From Candidatus Obscuribacterales bacterium (GTDB lineage Bacteria > Cyanobacteriota > Vampirovibrionia > Obscuribacterales > Obscuribacteraceae), in NCBI GenBank assembly GCA_019637435.1, contig JAHBVO010000001.1, forward strand, positions 1,860,001-1,924,000: DNA of 64,000 nt. Reading direction: 5' to 3'. The notes beneath the pieces were generated by a model, which did not search any database, was not told the DNA's origin, and saw only the letters and a program-made list of their open reading frames with translations. The position numbers were made by a program, and so were the translations under genes. Shown here piece by piece: positions 1-10,119 of the stretch (positions are counted from its first letter, which is position 1; every line of letters starts with the position of its first letter).

Positions 1-1
1 T

Positions 2-3000
2 CTGGTGCTTAGCAATTCCACTATCAATGCCAGGGAAGGACTTCTTGCCGTTGCAGGTCAGTCAATTACTGGAGACGCCGGAGAATGGAGTCATTTAAAC
101 GGAAGTACATCGGGAGATGCCGCCAATATCGCGTTGTTTGCCGGAGCGAGCTGGACCGACAATGGTGCAACGGTGACAATCGGTGGCTCGTCCGCCACCG
201 GCGGCTCAATAGTCGGTGATTCACTTCAGACTATAACAACGAGCAGCACGGGTGGCGGTAGCGCTGGGGCGATCACCATGGTCGCATTCGCACAACCAAG
301 TAACAGTACTTCCGGGAGAGTGACGCCACAAGCGGTGACCGAGATCACTGCCAAAGGGTCAGGTGGATTGAATGGCGATGTGACAATAGTCGCTGACGGA
401 ACCGGGAACTCGATAATAGTTGATTCAATCGACGTTACCGGTGGCACTGCAGGCGGTGCCATTACCTTGTCGGTGACGAATCCCAACGTGGGTTCAGTAA
501 GTCCAATAACCAAGAGCGACGCTACCTATTCCGGCTCATTTGCCGGCTCCGCTCAAGGAGCTGGAGCAATCCAGGTTCTCGGTGAATTGAAGGGCAATCA
601 AATTAGTTTGAACGCTGGGACAAACAGCATAACCGCCACCAATGTAACTGCTTCAGGACTTAGTGGAAATCAAGACGGTGGTAGCATCAGTATCACAGGC
701 GGTACCGTGAGCGTTGATAACCTGATCGCAAATGGCTTCGGATCGGGAAACGGCGGCGACATCAACATCTCTGCTAATACCTTGACCGCCGTCCAGTTCA
801 CCGCAGATGGTGGCTCTTCAGGTTCCGGAGGACAAGGCGGCTCTGTTCAGGTCAATATCAATAGCGCTTCCCAGTATATAGTTGGTCAAATCTCCGCTAA
901 CGGTGGCGGTGTTACTGGCGGTGCTGGTTCTATTATCGTGAGAAACACCGGATCTGGTGGCATAAGCCTCACTCCGAGTAATATTTCGCTGCTGACGGGT
1001 GGGGCTGGAGGCTCGCTCACTCTAGACGCGACTTCCGGCGCGGTGGACGGACCCATTGCAATCATGGGCAGTTCGATTAACGTCAATGGAAATGCCGGTT
1101 TCAACAACGGACAAATTTTCCTATCCGGCTCCACAATCACGAGTTCAGGAGCATTGTCTCTGACGGCTGTTAATGGGCTCGATCACACTGGCGTGATCGA
1201 ACTCGCTGCGACTACCGGCAATATTGCAATAGCGGGCAACTTCTCTGCGTCTTCGGGATCAGCAATAACCGTTAACACTAACCAGTCAATTACGACGTCA
1301 GGAACAGGCGGTAGTGTCTTACTTCAGTCGATGGATGGTTTAAATGCGGCGACAGCAAACATCATAACTTCGAGCGGAAGTCCAGCTGTTGCAGGTGGTG
1401 CAATCACTATCAATGGCAGTATCGGTAACTACAATATCGGAAATCTTTCAAGTTTGGGGACCGCCTCCCAGAGCGGAGGGAACATAAGTCTGACTAGTGA
1501 CACCGGAAGCTTCAATGTGGGCAACATTAGTGCAGATGGGGGCTCTTCTGGTGGCGGTGGTGGCAGCCTGACCATTACCAGCAATGCTGCGAGCATCAAT
1601 TTAAAATCAATTTCGCTGAAAGGCTTTGGTTCTGCTTCCGGCGGTGACATGGATTTAAGCTCCAACAGCGGAGGCGATATCATATTTGGTGTCAATTCGA
1701 CGGTGGTGTCTGACTCATCTGCGACCGGCGGTAATATTCAGATCTCAACGGGCACAGGCTCCGTTGTTTTTCAAGGTGGAACCTCGTCGATATCCGCGAA
1801 AGGCGGGACTGCTAACGGATCGATATCGTTCGGTCAAGTGGGCATGCTCGATCTTGGCTCTACAGATCTGACCATTGCAAATAACGGAGTAGGTTCTGGC
1901 AGTTCCATAGACTTCTCCTCGGCACTTCCGGGCGGAAGCATATCTTCTACTGGCGGAAGTCTTTCGGTTAACGCATCAGGTTCAGTCAATTTCACTAATA
2001 TGAACGGCGGCATCACCACAGGCGGTGGCGATGTTTCGCTGTCTGCTACGTCGATCAGCAATGATGGTCTGGCTCAATCAGCTCCAAGTATTGATGCTAG
2101 TGTATCCGGCGTGGGATTGGGTGGTGACATATCGTTCACTGTAAACTCTAACCTCACAACAAATTCTCTCAAAGGCAACGATATAACCATTTCGTTGCCG
2201 ACTTTGACTCAACTGAGTCTCAACTCCTCTGTGGATGCGCAGGGAACTGTCATAATAAATACAGGTCGCGTTGTTCAGACTGCGGCTCAGACGATCAAAT
2301 CAGACGCGCTTCAGCTGAATCTTTCTACGCCTGGCATGCTGACGACACTGGAGACGAATGTCAATTCGGTGACTATTGGCGGAGCGAACAACAGCGTGTC
2401 AATAGTTGAGAGTAACGACCTCTCAATTTTGAGCATCAATAATGTCTCGGACGTTAACATCACTGCCGCCGGTGGAATCACTGTCGATGCGGCTCAAAAC
2501 TCAATCGTGAATTACACGATCAGCGCTGGCGGATTGTTGTCGATCAATGCTCCAATTTCGACTAGCAATAGTATTTCTCTTACGTCAACAAATAGCGACG
2601 TTCAGCTTGGCGACGCTCTTACAGTCGGTTCCGCTGGTGTTATTACATTAGAAACGACGAACGGCGGTCAAATACAAGAAACTGCATCAGGCTCGATCAA
2701 TACCGGCTCAGGTGGTTTGCTTAGCGTAAAGCTTCTTGGCGTTTCGTCTGGAAATGCGACACTGTCCGGAAGTAACAGTGTTTATAGCCTCACCGGATCT
2801 GGTGGCGGTCTCATTACCCTGGATAATGCAGCAAACGCTCTGCAGATTCTCGGGTTAGGCTCCACCCAAAGCCTTAACGCGACGACAACTGACGACGCAA
2901 TGGGAATTAGCCTCGCAGGTCCAATTTCTACTTCTGGCACAGTGACCTTCAACACACCACTCTTTGTCGCAGGTTCCAACAATTTGTCAGCTGCGAGCAT

Positions 3001-6000
3001 AACGGTTCAGAGCACAGCTTCTCTGACCGTTGATTCAAACGGAGCGACTCTCACGGGCACGACTCCGCCAGCAGGCTCACCCGGCAATCCGAGCACTCCG
3101 ACTGCAATTAATTTCATCACCGCCAATGGTGAAGTCCTCACACTTGTTGGAACGATGAATTTCGGTGGAGACGTGACTCTCCGTAATAGCGGAGGAACAA
3201 CCGTTTCACAAAACAATTCGCTTTATGCCGGGTCTAACAACGTCGTATTGATTACGGCTAATTGGATGCAGCAAGGAAATGGAAATATCACCGGAAATAT
3301 TCTCTTTCCGGGAGGTGTTTCAATCGTGAATCCTGACGGAGACCTTGTCTTGGCTGGCAATCTCAAGTTCGATGGTCAGGATCTGGTGCTAGCCGCCAAA
3401 AACAATGTGATTCTCGGAAACTTTAATATAGATCTGAGCAGTTCCACGGGCGACGGAAGCGATCTGATCATTCTTGCTGGTTACACACTTACGCCGACCG
3501 GCGGCGGTCAGCAACAAACTTCACTGCCATACACCATCGGCGCGCCAACAGTAGGTGGAGGAAGCATCTCCGGGACTGGAACAATAACGACCACTAGCAC
3601 CGCTCTTGGTGGCAATGGGGGAGACGTCACAATCCTCACAACTGGAACTGGGACTATCAGCCTGAATAACATTGACGCGTCGGCAACGGATGGTCGGGGC
3701 GGTACGATTTACCTGATTGGAGCCGGTGTCACGGCAAACGAAATTACGTCCACTGGTAGCGCTCGAGCTGGAGACGTATACATCGGCGGCATAGACTCAA
3801 TTCCAGTTCCGGATAACCCAATGATTCCGATGGTCATTCAAAATGGAAAGGTTACCGGAGGCACTTTTGACCTTGGAAATAATCATGTCGGACCCATATC
3901 TGTTAAAGAAATCAATGCAGACAGCGGTTTCATCACTCTGAACAATAGAGGGGCTAACACTACTATTGATGGCACCATTAGCGCCATTAAAGTATTTGCG
4001 TACACGGATGAGTTGGCATTCACTACCGTAAACAGTCTTAGTGTCAATCCCGATGCCGCTGGAAATGGTGGAGAGATTAGGATTGAGGTCGGTAGCGTTA
4101 AAGGTGCGACTACGGCTCCTTTCGAGTTGCGCGCTGACGGTGTGGGAACCGGTGATGGCGGCACTATTAACGTCCGGTCCCTAACGACAAACACTTTCAT
4201 TGGAACTCCCGCGAAAGCACCAAAGGGTTCGTTCACTCTACTCTCAGCTAGTGCTACCAGTGGTGCGTCTGGTGGAAACGGAGGGATCATATCGATTTTT
4301 TCGGACGTTAGTCTGACTGTCGATACGGATTTTATCAACGCAAGTCCTCTATCAACTACAGGAAACTGGAACGGTGCATCCTACGCGTTAGGAAGCGGAG
4401 CCGCTAAAGGTGCGGTTCTTCAGGTGTCGGGCGACCTCCGCGCCGACAATGTCGGTTCTGGTACCGGTGGGCAGATTTATCTCCTGTCGTTCAATAGCAA
4501 AGCGTTCACAGTCAATGCGACCAAGCTGCCAAAGTTTGGCACCACTGGAGAGTTATCCGCCGGCGCAAGTGGCTCCATAATCGTAGAGAACGTATTCGGC
4601 GGAGTGACCATCGCAAGCAATTTTGTCGATGACCCAGGAAGTTTGATATTGGGAGCCGGAGGAAAGGGTTCAATTTCAACTGGAAAAGGCGTGTCTTTGT
4701 CTGCGGTTAGCTACATCAGCCTGGCTAGTGAAACAGGAGCCATCGGGAAGAAACCGCTTATGGTCGCGGCTCCTGAACTCACGTTGATAAGCCAGGGCTC
4801 GGTGAATGTTCAAAGTACCTACACAGGAGGTGCTCTCTCGCTCATCGCACCTGTCACTAAGGCTGGAAAGTCGTTGACTCTGTCGGCATTGAGCGATGTT
4901 TTGATAGTGGACAGCATGGATGTGATGGGGGACATCGATATCTCCACTACTGGAGCAATCGTCGTAGACAACACGATAGTTACGCAAAGCGGCTCGATCG
5001 CTTTAACCGCTGGTAGTGGCACTCTCGATGTCGGCTCAAATATAACCGCAAATAATGGCGGCATAGTCCTGGCTAACCGCGATACTGTAAACGGTGACGT
5101 CAATATTGGTGCTGTGACCGTAGCAACAGCAGGCAAGGGGGACGACGTTGTCATAGCGATTGGTGCTCCGCCCAAGAAGGGAACGAACACTCAAGCAGAG
5201 CCCGGCTTTACCGTCAATCCACATGGAACAAAAGGCGTCGCTTACTTTGGACCAGCAGGCGGTGTTGTGACACCCGGAACTGTCGACGTGAACGTCATAA
5301 ACAAGGATGTGATTTTTAATAACCTTTCCACTGGTGGAAAACTGATCACCGTCGCTGGTGGCGCGACTATCACGGCCGACCCGCCGTCAAGGTTGGGCGG
5401 AAGTGTCGCAACTGTGTCCACCACAGTGTCATCTCATGAGAGCTCACCTGATTCTTCGCTCATTTCTATTCCGTCGAATGGGAATCCGGAAAACACTTCA
5501 ATGTTGATCGGTAGTTTGACGTTCGATCCGTCGCTGCGCCTTTCGACCTCAACTCAACTTAGTGGAACCGGAGCTGCTTCTAAACTTACCGACAATGCCT
5601 GGGACAGGACTGGCTTGACTGGCGGTTCTCTCTTGAATCTATCAGAGAATCGCACCGCGCCGCACGAGCCGGAAGACTTGAAAGTTGATGCAGTGTTATG
5701 CCGTTTGGCTTCGGACAGTGCTCAGGAAGATCGCAACTTCGTCTTTGCTCCAACTTCGGACATAACTGTAAAAACGAAGCATGGAACGGTCAGTATCAAA
5801 GCGGGCTCAGTAGCTCTTATTATGCAGTCCGAGAGCGTCTTGTCTGTTTATGACCTTCATGATGAATGCAAGAATGCAGTCACCATTCGTAGTGGCAACG
5901 CGCAACTGAATCTCACGCCAGGAAGACATGTTTCCATCAGCAATCAATCGCAGGCGGATTTCGTTGATGTGAATGCAGTTGAACTTGTTCAGTATCGTGG

Positions 6001-6232
6001 GATTAATCGGAGTCAGCTTCAGAACGGTCTGACGGTATACACATCAGAGTTCTCCATTCCATCCGCGTGTTATGCGGTCAAGCCACTCGCTAAACTATTC
6101 GGTTCAAAGGCTCCCGATGCGCGAAAGCTGACGAACCGATTACTGAAGACAACATCTGTCGTCATGACTCTCAATCCCGATCGCGGCGATTTCATTCAGT
6201 ACTTCAAACCGCGCGTCGCCGCTATGAAGTAA
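2..6232 (+). CDS. Giant beta-helix surface/secreted protein, 3' part (filamentous haemagglutinin-like)
   Basis: About 2,075 residues are visible and the frame is open to the left edge, so the true start, signal peptide and any secretion (TPS) domain lie outside the window. The first ~1,800 residues are Gly/Ser/Thr/Asn-rich short repeats, with many turns such as GGSI, GGDI and GNGG followed by alternating hydrophobic strands. This is the pattern of a right-handed parallel beta-helix, as in filamentous haemagglutinin and other adhesins. The last ~170 residues differ: they carry a compact segment (around TVKTKHGTVSIKAGS) that resembles a FecR-like beta domain, then a basic Lys/Arg-rich end. Likely exported and cell-surface or extracellular, role in adhesion or biofilm inferred. 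Cysteines are almost absent from the repeat part. No transporter partner is visible downstream. Confidence 0.8.
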   Translation: MVLSNSTINAREGLLAVAGQSITGDAGEWSHLNGSTSGDAANIALFAGASWTDNGATVTIGGSSATGGSIVGDSLQTITTSSTGGGSAGAITMVAFAQPSNSTSGRVTPQAVTEITAKGSGGLNGDVTIVADGTGNSIIVDSIDVTGGTAGGAITLSVTNPNVGSVSPITKSDATYSGSFAGSAQGAGAIQVLGELKGNQISLNAGTNSITATNVTASGLSGNQDGGSISITGGTVSVDNLIANGFGSGNGGDINISANTLTAVQFTADGGSSGSGGQGGSVQVNINSASQYIVGQISANGGGVTGGAGSIIVRNTGSGGISLTPSNISLLTGGAGGSLTLDATSGAVDGPIAIMGSSINVNGNAGFNNGQIFLSGSTITSSGALSLTAVNGLDHTGVIELAATTGNIAIAGNFSASSGSAITVNTNQSITTSGTGGSVLLQSMDGLNAATANIITSSGSPAVAGGAITINGSIGNYNIGNLSSLGTASQSGGNISLTSDTGSFNVGNISADGGSSGGGGGSLTITSNAASINLKSISLKGFGSASGGDMDLSSNSGGDIIFGVNSTVVSDSSATGGNIQISTGTGSVVFQGGTSSISAKGGTANGSISFGQVGMLDLGSTDLTIANNGVGSGSSIDFSSALPGGSISSTGGSLSVNASGSVNFTNMNGGITTGGGDVSLSATSISNDGLAQSAPSIDASVSGVGLGGDISFTVNSNLTTNSLKGNDITISLPTLTQLSLNSSVDAQGTVIINTGRVVQTAAQTIKSDALQLNLSTPGMLTTLETNVNSVTIGGANNSVSIVESNDLSILSINNVSDVNITAAGGITVDAAQNSIVNYTISAGGLLSINAPISTSNSISLTSTNSDVQLGDALTVGSAGVITLETTNGGQIQETASGSINTGSGGLLSVKLLGVSSGNATLSGSNSVYSLTGSGGGLITLDNAANALQILGLGSTQSLNATTTDDAMGISLAGPISTSGTVTFNTPLFVAGSNNLSAASITVQSTASLTVDSNGATLTGTTPPAGSPGNPSTPTAINFITANGEVLTLVGTMNFGGDVTLRNSGGTTVSQNNSLYAGSNNVVLITANWMQQGNGNITGNILFPGGVSIVNPDGDLVLAGNLKFDGQDLVLAAKNNVILGNFNIDLSSSTGDGSDLIILAGYTLTPTGGGQQQTSLPYTIGAPTVGGGSISGTGTITTTSTALGGNGGDVTILTTGTGTISLNNIDASATDGRGGTIYLIGAGVTANEITSTGSARAGDVYIGGIDSIPVPDNPMIPMVIQNGKVTGGTFDLGNNHVGPISVKEINADSGFITLNNRGANTTIDGTISAIKVFAYTDELAFTTVNSLSVNPDAAGNGGEIRIEVGSVKGATTAPFELRADGVGTGDGGTINVRSLTTNTFIGTPAKAPKGSFTLLSASATSGASGGNGGIISIFSDVSLTVDTDFINASPLSTTGNWNGASYALGSGAAKGAVLQVSGDLRADNVGSGTGGQIYLLSFNSKAFTVNATKLPKFGTTGELSAGASGSIIVENVFGGVTIASNFVDDPGSLILGAGGKGSISTGKGVSLSAVSYISLASETGAIGKKPLMVAAPELTLISQGSVNVQSTYTGGALSLIAPVTKAGKSLTLSALSDVLIVDSMDVMGDIDISTTGAIVVDNTIVTQSGSIALTAGSGTLDVGSNITANNGGIVLANRDTVNGDVNIGAVTVATAGKGDDVVIAIGAPPKKGTNTQAEPGFTVNPHGTKGVAYFGPAGGVVTPGTVDVNVINKDVIFNNLSTGGKLITVAGGATITADPPSRLGGSVATVSTTVSSHESSPDSSLISIPSNGNPENTSMLIGSLTFDPSLRLSTSTQLSGTGAASKLTDNAWDRTGLTGGSLLNLSENRTAPHEPEDLKVDAVLCRLASDSAQEDRNFVFAPTSDITVKTKHGTVSIKAGSVALIMQSESVLSVYDLHDECKNAVTIRSGNAQLNLTPGRHVSISNQSQADFVDVNAVELVQYRGINRSQLQNGLTVYTSEFSIPSACYAVKPLAKLFGSKAPDARKLTNRLLKTTSVVMTLNPDRGDFIQYFKPRVAAMK

Positions 6233-6379
6233 CTGAAGATTTGCAAGGTCCCAACTAGCGAGCCAGAACTCATAACCGACTGATTTGACTACCGATTTCG
6301 AGCGAAAACATAACTGCAGCAGCGCAGTGAAACTCTAAATGATAAGCTGTATCGAGAGACAGATTGGGTGCAAGTGGCT

Positions 6380-8038
6380 ATGCTCGCTAAGATATCCAGA
6401 ATCGCCGTTCTTGGATTTACTCTGATTTTTCCTGAAAGCCCGGCTTTTGCCGATGTCCAGTTACCCACGATCGAGGACGTCGACGACTACAGGGTACAGC
6501 CGGATCCGCGCTCTAAAGCCGCAGAGGCGGATCGCAAAATCCGTTTGCTCAATCGACTCCTTAGAATTGCACTAGACTGCCGTAAGCAAGGGAAATTCGA
6601 AGACTCATTGCGGGCTTACGAAGCAGCTTTCAAATTGAATCCAGTCTTTTTCAGAGATCAGCCCGTGAGAGCATATTTATATGCGGATATGAATCGCTGG
6701 TCCGACGCAAAACGCGAGTTCGACCGAACAATTTCGCACTCGGTGATCGGTGCAGAACAAGCGCGCTTGGCCGCTGAATATTGTCTTGCGCACGACCAGC
6801 CGCGCTACGCGTATGGCTTTAGAAAATTTCTGTCGACTGCGTTGGAGGAGCCCGGCGCAACACTCACGCTGAGCAGGGTACTTGCCGCAGGTGGGCAACC
6901 ACAAGCCGCTAAAGAGGCGGCGACGCGCGCTTATTACTTGAGTTGCGTTTCCGGAGTCGATCCTGAACCGGCACGAACCCAATTGGAATCACTTACGAAA
7001 CAGCCGCCTCAGCTGCCGGTCGCGAATAAATCAAACGAGCCGGAGTTTTGGTCGAACCTGGACGACTTTATAGCTGCTGAAAAACCGCCTTCGCCCATAG
7101 AGGTCAGAAACCTGCTTGATAAATCTAGAGTAGTGACCGGTTACCACGGCAAGAAGGATTCAGGAGTTCAAACTCATTTCGCGTCGCAATCCATGTTGGG
7201 CACCTATAGAACTGTCAGTTTAAGACCGTCGAATGATTATCATCTTGCCGAAATTTGGCTCGCGCCGAATCTGCTTACCTGCTGTCTAAATGAGAAGGAC
7301 GTGAGAGACCATTTGAATCGAGTGAAGCCGAATGTCCCGCTCACCGGTCTCAATGGAAGCGAATATTTTGACGAGCTCCAAGCCGCTTTTGATTGGGGCA
7401 CTGTCAAATTTCGCTTTTCGAATAGAGGCTTCAAACCGCTTAAGGAGGCGCAACTGCATTGGAACATGCCAGGAGAACTAATGCCAAACGCGAAGCTGCT
7501 CTTGAAGCCGACGAGCGATGAGACTCCCGATTGGAAAGATATTTTTCAAAGTGCCAAAGTCAATCTGAGCAAGCATCGTTTCAAAGAATGTCAAAAGCAG
7601 CTAGTCTTCTCCTGCAATCTCTGGTACGAGGTTAGCTCCGGCAACAAGGATCCTAAAAGGCGAGAGCAATATGAAGCGTTCAAGTCTGCCTTCATTCAAC
7701 TCTATGAGACCTGGGGAAAACCTGAAATTGCGGACTACTTCAGAGCGGTCGCTTTGTGGCAGTTTCCATATGAACTTCGGCGTATGGACAGCGGCGATGT
7801 TGATGAATTTCCAACGGTTCAGGAGTTCCGCCATACAATGTGGGAGGTGCGAGGCGGCCCTGCAGAAGGAATGTACGAGCTCCGTGCTCGTGGCGGCGCG
7901 TTGAGAATGGCGGAAAAAGGGAGTCCACTCTTCGAGCGGCTGGCCTCGGAGTGCGGAGATACTGGTTTCAACACGAAGATGATTTTTCCTGTGGAACCGA
8001 AGCTTCTCGATGATGCCGAAGATTGGTTCACCGACTGA
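6380..8038 (+). CDS. Secreted TPR-containing protein of unknown function
   Basis: The 552-residue product begins with an export signal (MLAKISRIAVLG then a hydrophobic stretch ending SPAFA-D). I chose the ATG at 6380 because it starts this signal; the frame is open to a GTG at 6368. Residues ~55-170 form TPR-like helical pairs (ALDCRKQGKFEDSLRAYEAA), which usually bind proteins. The remaining ~350 residues match no family I know. It lies 147 bases after the giant surface protein on the same strand, so both may serve the cell surface, but nothing links them directly. Parts of this gene and of the spacer before it recur as a broken copy at 15799-15920. Confidence 0.8.
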   Translation: MLAKISRIAVLGFTLIFPESPAFADVQLPTIEDVDDYRVQPDPRSKAAEADRKIRLLNRLLRIALDCRKQGKFEDSLRAYEAAFKLNPVFFRDQPVRAYLYADMNRWSDAKREFDRTISHSVIGAEQARLAAEYCLAHDQPRYAYGFRKFLSTALEEPGATLTLSRVLAAGGQPQAAKEAATRAYYLSCVSGVDPEPARTQLESLTKQPPQLPVANKSNEPEFWSNLDDFIAAEKPPSPIEVRNLLDKSRVVTGYHGKKDSGVQTHFASQSMLGTYRTVSLRPSNDYHLAEIWLAPNLLTCCLNEKDVRDHLNRVKPNVPLTGLNGSEYFDELQAAFDWGTVKFRFSNRGFKPLKEAQLHWNMPGELMPNAKLLLKPTSDETPDWKDIFQSAKVNLSKHRFKECQKQLVFSCNLWYEVSSGNKDPKRREQYEAFKSAFIQLYETWGKPEIADYFRAVALWQFPYELRRMDSGDVDEFPTVQEFRHTMWEVRGGPAEGMYELRARGGALRMAEKGSPLFERLASECGDTGFNTKMIFPVEPKLLDDAEDWFTD

Positions 8039-8213
8039 ACGTTACGAGGCAGAATGTGTTTAAGCTAAGCCAATTACCCTATAGGAAGTGAAAACATCTG
8101 CGATCTAGATTCGGCGAATACTTCAGCGAGTAGAAGACACTCAGAAAGGCGCCTTTTAGAAAGTCTCTTTATCATTACTGCTAACATTGAAGAACAATCT
8201 TAATGGTGACAGA

Positions 8214-8711
8214 ATGATTCGTTGGTTAGAACTCGACCTGCAACTGGCGATTTTACAAATTCTGCTTGATGCGAGAATAAGGAAGCCGAAAAGCGGAGGA
8301 GCTTCTGCGAGTTTTATCACAAACCAACTTGATGCCGAGCCTGCCCAAGTGAACGAGGCGCTCTCGTTTTTGTTGGACGCAAACCGAATAGATAGAGGCG
8401 AACGGCTTTATTCGATTACCGCACATGGCATCGAACACCTATATGTTTGTCTTTCCGGCTCATTACTAGCCTTGCCTCCATTTTGCGCCGGAGTTCTGAA
8501 GGTGCTCTGTTTGAAGGAGAGTGTAACGGTCGTGGCACTGGTCGAAGCCATAAAGCCAACCTCCCTAGAAGAAATCGAGCTTGCACTCTGGTACCTTCGA
8601 GAAAAAGGATACTTAGACATTGACGATCGTCGGCTCGTTTTGAACGAAGATGGATTGGACTTCGTCAAAGGGCTACCGAATTTTCCACCACCAGAGCCCC
8701 CACATCCTTAG
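8214..8711 (+). CDS. Tandem winged-helix protein, possible DNA-binding regulator
   Basis: The 165-residue product has two similar helix-turn-helix-with-wing patterns. The first, ~30-80, runs from FITNQLDAEPAQVNEALSFL to a strand pair around RGERLYSITAHG. The second, ~105-150, runs from ALVEAIKPTSLEEIELALWY to DRRLVLNEDGLDF. Both look like the 'helix, helix, recognition helix, wing' layout seen in MarR/PadR-type and eukaryotic-style winged helices, so DNA or protein binding is plausible. There is no signal peptide. I preferred the ATG at 8214 over a TTG at 8187 because the protein then starts directly at the first helix. No clear target or operon partner is visible. Confidence 0.65.
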   Translation: MIRWLELDLQLAILQILLDARIRKPKSGGASASFITNQLDAEPAQVNEALSFLLDANRIDRGERLYSITAHGIEHLYVCLSGSLLALPPFCAGVLKVLCLKESVTVVALVEAIKPTSLEEIELALWYLREKGYLDIDDRRLVLNEDGLDFVKGLPNFPPPEPPHP

Positions 8712-9081
8712 GCTTTTGGTGAACGTTCTGGTGATGAGCCAAACAGTCCTGTACCTGTTTAGTTCTTTTTGCAGTACAAGGGAAGTGGCACGATTATTTA
8801 ACGCGATAGTCTCTGCTTACGTGGTACACGAAGTTGGAGCAGGTCATCACCCCTGAACAGATCGATACTACACGCGGTGCAGACGTTGCCTTGTAATTCT
8901 TCATTCAGCAACTTGCTACATCTGGCGACGCACTGTCGATGTGCATCAGCGTTGCCTCACAAACAGAAGATTAACTGAACGATTGGGTCAGGTCCCGGGG
9001 AGCACCGGTTGTAAACTAGCCACATGTTGAAAACGCTTCGAAAATTTTCGAGATGGCCTTGCTGGGGTTCCACCTTTTTCT
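8712..9081. other. Intergenic stretch, no recognised feature
   Basis: Between the winged-helix gene and the small membrane protein there are ~370 bases without a credible gene. A 68-codon plus-strand frame overlaps the preceding gene out of frame and has no ribosome binding site. I see no strong hairpin with a T-run and no repeat. Confidence 0.5.
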
Positions 9082-9462
9082 TCACAACGGGCAAACCCAT
9101 CTTAGCATAGATAGGCTTATCGAACTTAGAACGGCTAATAGACTTACTTCTAAATACTTTCGATTAGAGTGCTTCCTAACGCGGATGATGTGTAATAGGA
9201 ATGCAGGCGGGACAAGGCAGGCGAGTGTTAAAGCGCAGAAAAGCGGAACCCCTTCGAATTCTTCCATCCATTCAAATTCTGGCAACCATAGAAAGCCGAG
9301 CGCAATGGACAACGGAATAAATAGCATTCCCATGATGCGAAAGGAAAACCAGCCTTTTATACTCTTATACTTCGCTCGGATCGTATAAATTGCTAAACCA
9401 AGATCGAACAAAAGAACGAGCGACATGCTTACGAACAAAATTTGGCTAAATAACTTTGTCAT
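9082..9462 (-). CDS. Small multi-pass membrane protein, unknown
   Basis: The 126-residue product has about four hydrophobic segments: ~5-27 (ILFVSMSLVLLFDLGLAIY), ~42-60, ~74-93 and ~107-120, separated by short charged loops such as RAKYKSIKG and RVRKHSNRKY. This fits a small inner-membrane protein. An AAGG-type ribosome binding site lies just upstream of the ATG on the minus strand, which supports the start. No family is recognised. It is isolated between unrelated plus-strand frames. Confidence 0.55.
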   Translation of the reverse strand: MTKLFSQILFVSMSLVLLFDLGLAIYTIRAKYKSIKGWFSFRIMGMLFIPLSIALGFLWLPEFEWMEEFEGVPLFCALTLACLVPPAFLLHIIRVRKHSNRKYLEVSLLAVLSSISLSMLRWVCPL

Positions 9463-9560
9463 TCGATTTTCTACCTTATTCAGAATCTTGGCTGATACGG
9501 AGTGGGAGGAGTTAGGTTTGAGTCCGGTATTTGATCATAGAGACTTGAGGGGGAAGGACC

Positions 9561-10028
9561 TTGCAGGAAGGGGTCGTTAAATCTATCTTTCTGATCAGAA
9601 TGGTTCCAAGCATCCTTTGCAAACTTCGCACAATTTCGTTTCCAGGTCCACTGTTTATTTTTGTAGCGATTCTGGACTCAATCACCCAGGATTTCATCGA
9701 GGGAAACGCGGAACCAGTGGAGTTAGACTGGCACATACGAGAACTAGTTAAACAGCTTTATTTGGAATTATGCAACCCGGCCTTTTACGACGCGATTACG
9801 ACACCCACAACGGAGTGGGATCAATTTATTTAGAAAGCAATGGGTGACAATCCTTACTCGTTGGTAGCCTTCCTTAATCAGGAACTCAATTTTGATCACT
9901 TTCCGGCTTTCTTACTGGCGGTCAGAACCGAACTCTCACCGCAACATTTCATCAGCCTGCGAGACTGGTATCAGGCGTCTGCGCAAAGCCCTTCAGGAGA
10001 AACGATTTGGTGGCCATCCGCAAATTAG
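9561..10028 (+). pseudogene. Two same-frame short ORFs split by one TAG, possible broken gene
   Basis: A 90-codon frame ends in a TAG at 9831-9833. The same frame reopens at once, with ATG at 9840, and runs to 10028. Both parts have protein-like composition: an amphipathic middle (LDWHIRELVKQLYLELCNP), then LNQELNFDHFPAFLLAVRTE and RDWYQ. Translated through the stop, they give one continuous ~155-residue soluble protein. The simplest reading is one gene interrupted by a nonsense mutation; two adjacent tiny genes are the alternative. No family is recognised, and the 5' start (TTG at 9561) is weak. Confidence 0.3.
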
Positions 10029-10119
10029 TCGAAGGTGGAGCAACGCGACGAAATTGGAAAGGTCGTATGCAGGTGTCGAAAGCTGAGCGCCTTGTATGAT
10101 TAAAGGAGACGCGGAGGAG

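Noticed and set aside
5..7. GTG at position 5 as the start of the giant surface protein
   Set aside because: The frame is open to the left edge and there is no signal peptide after it, so the gene begins outside the window.
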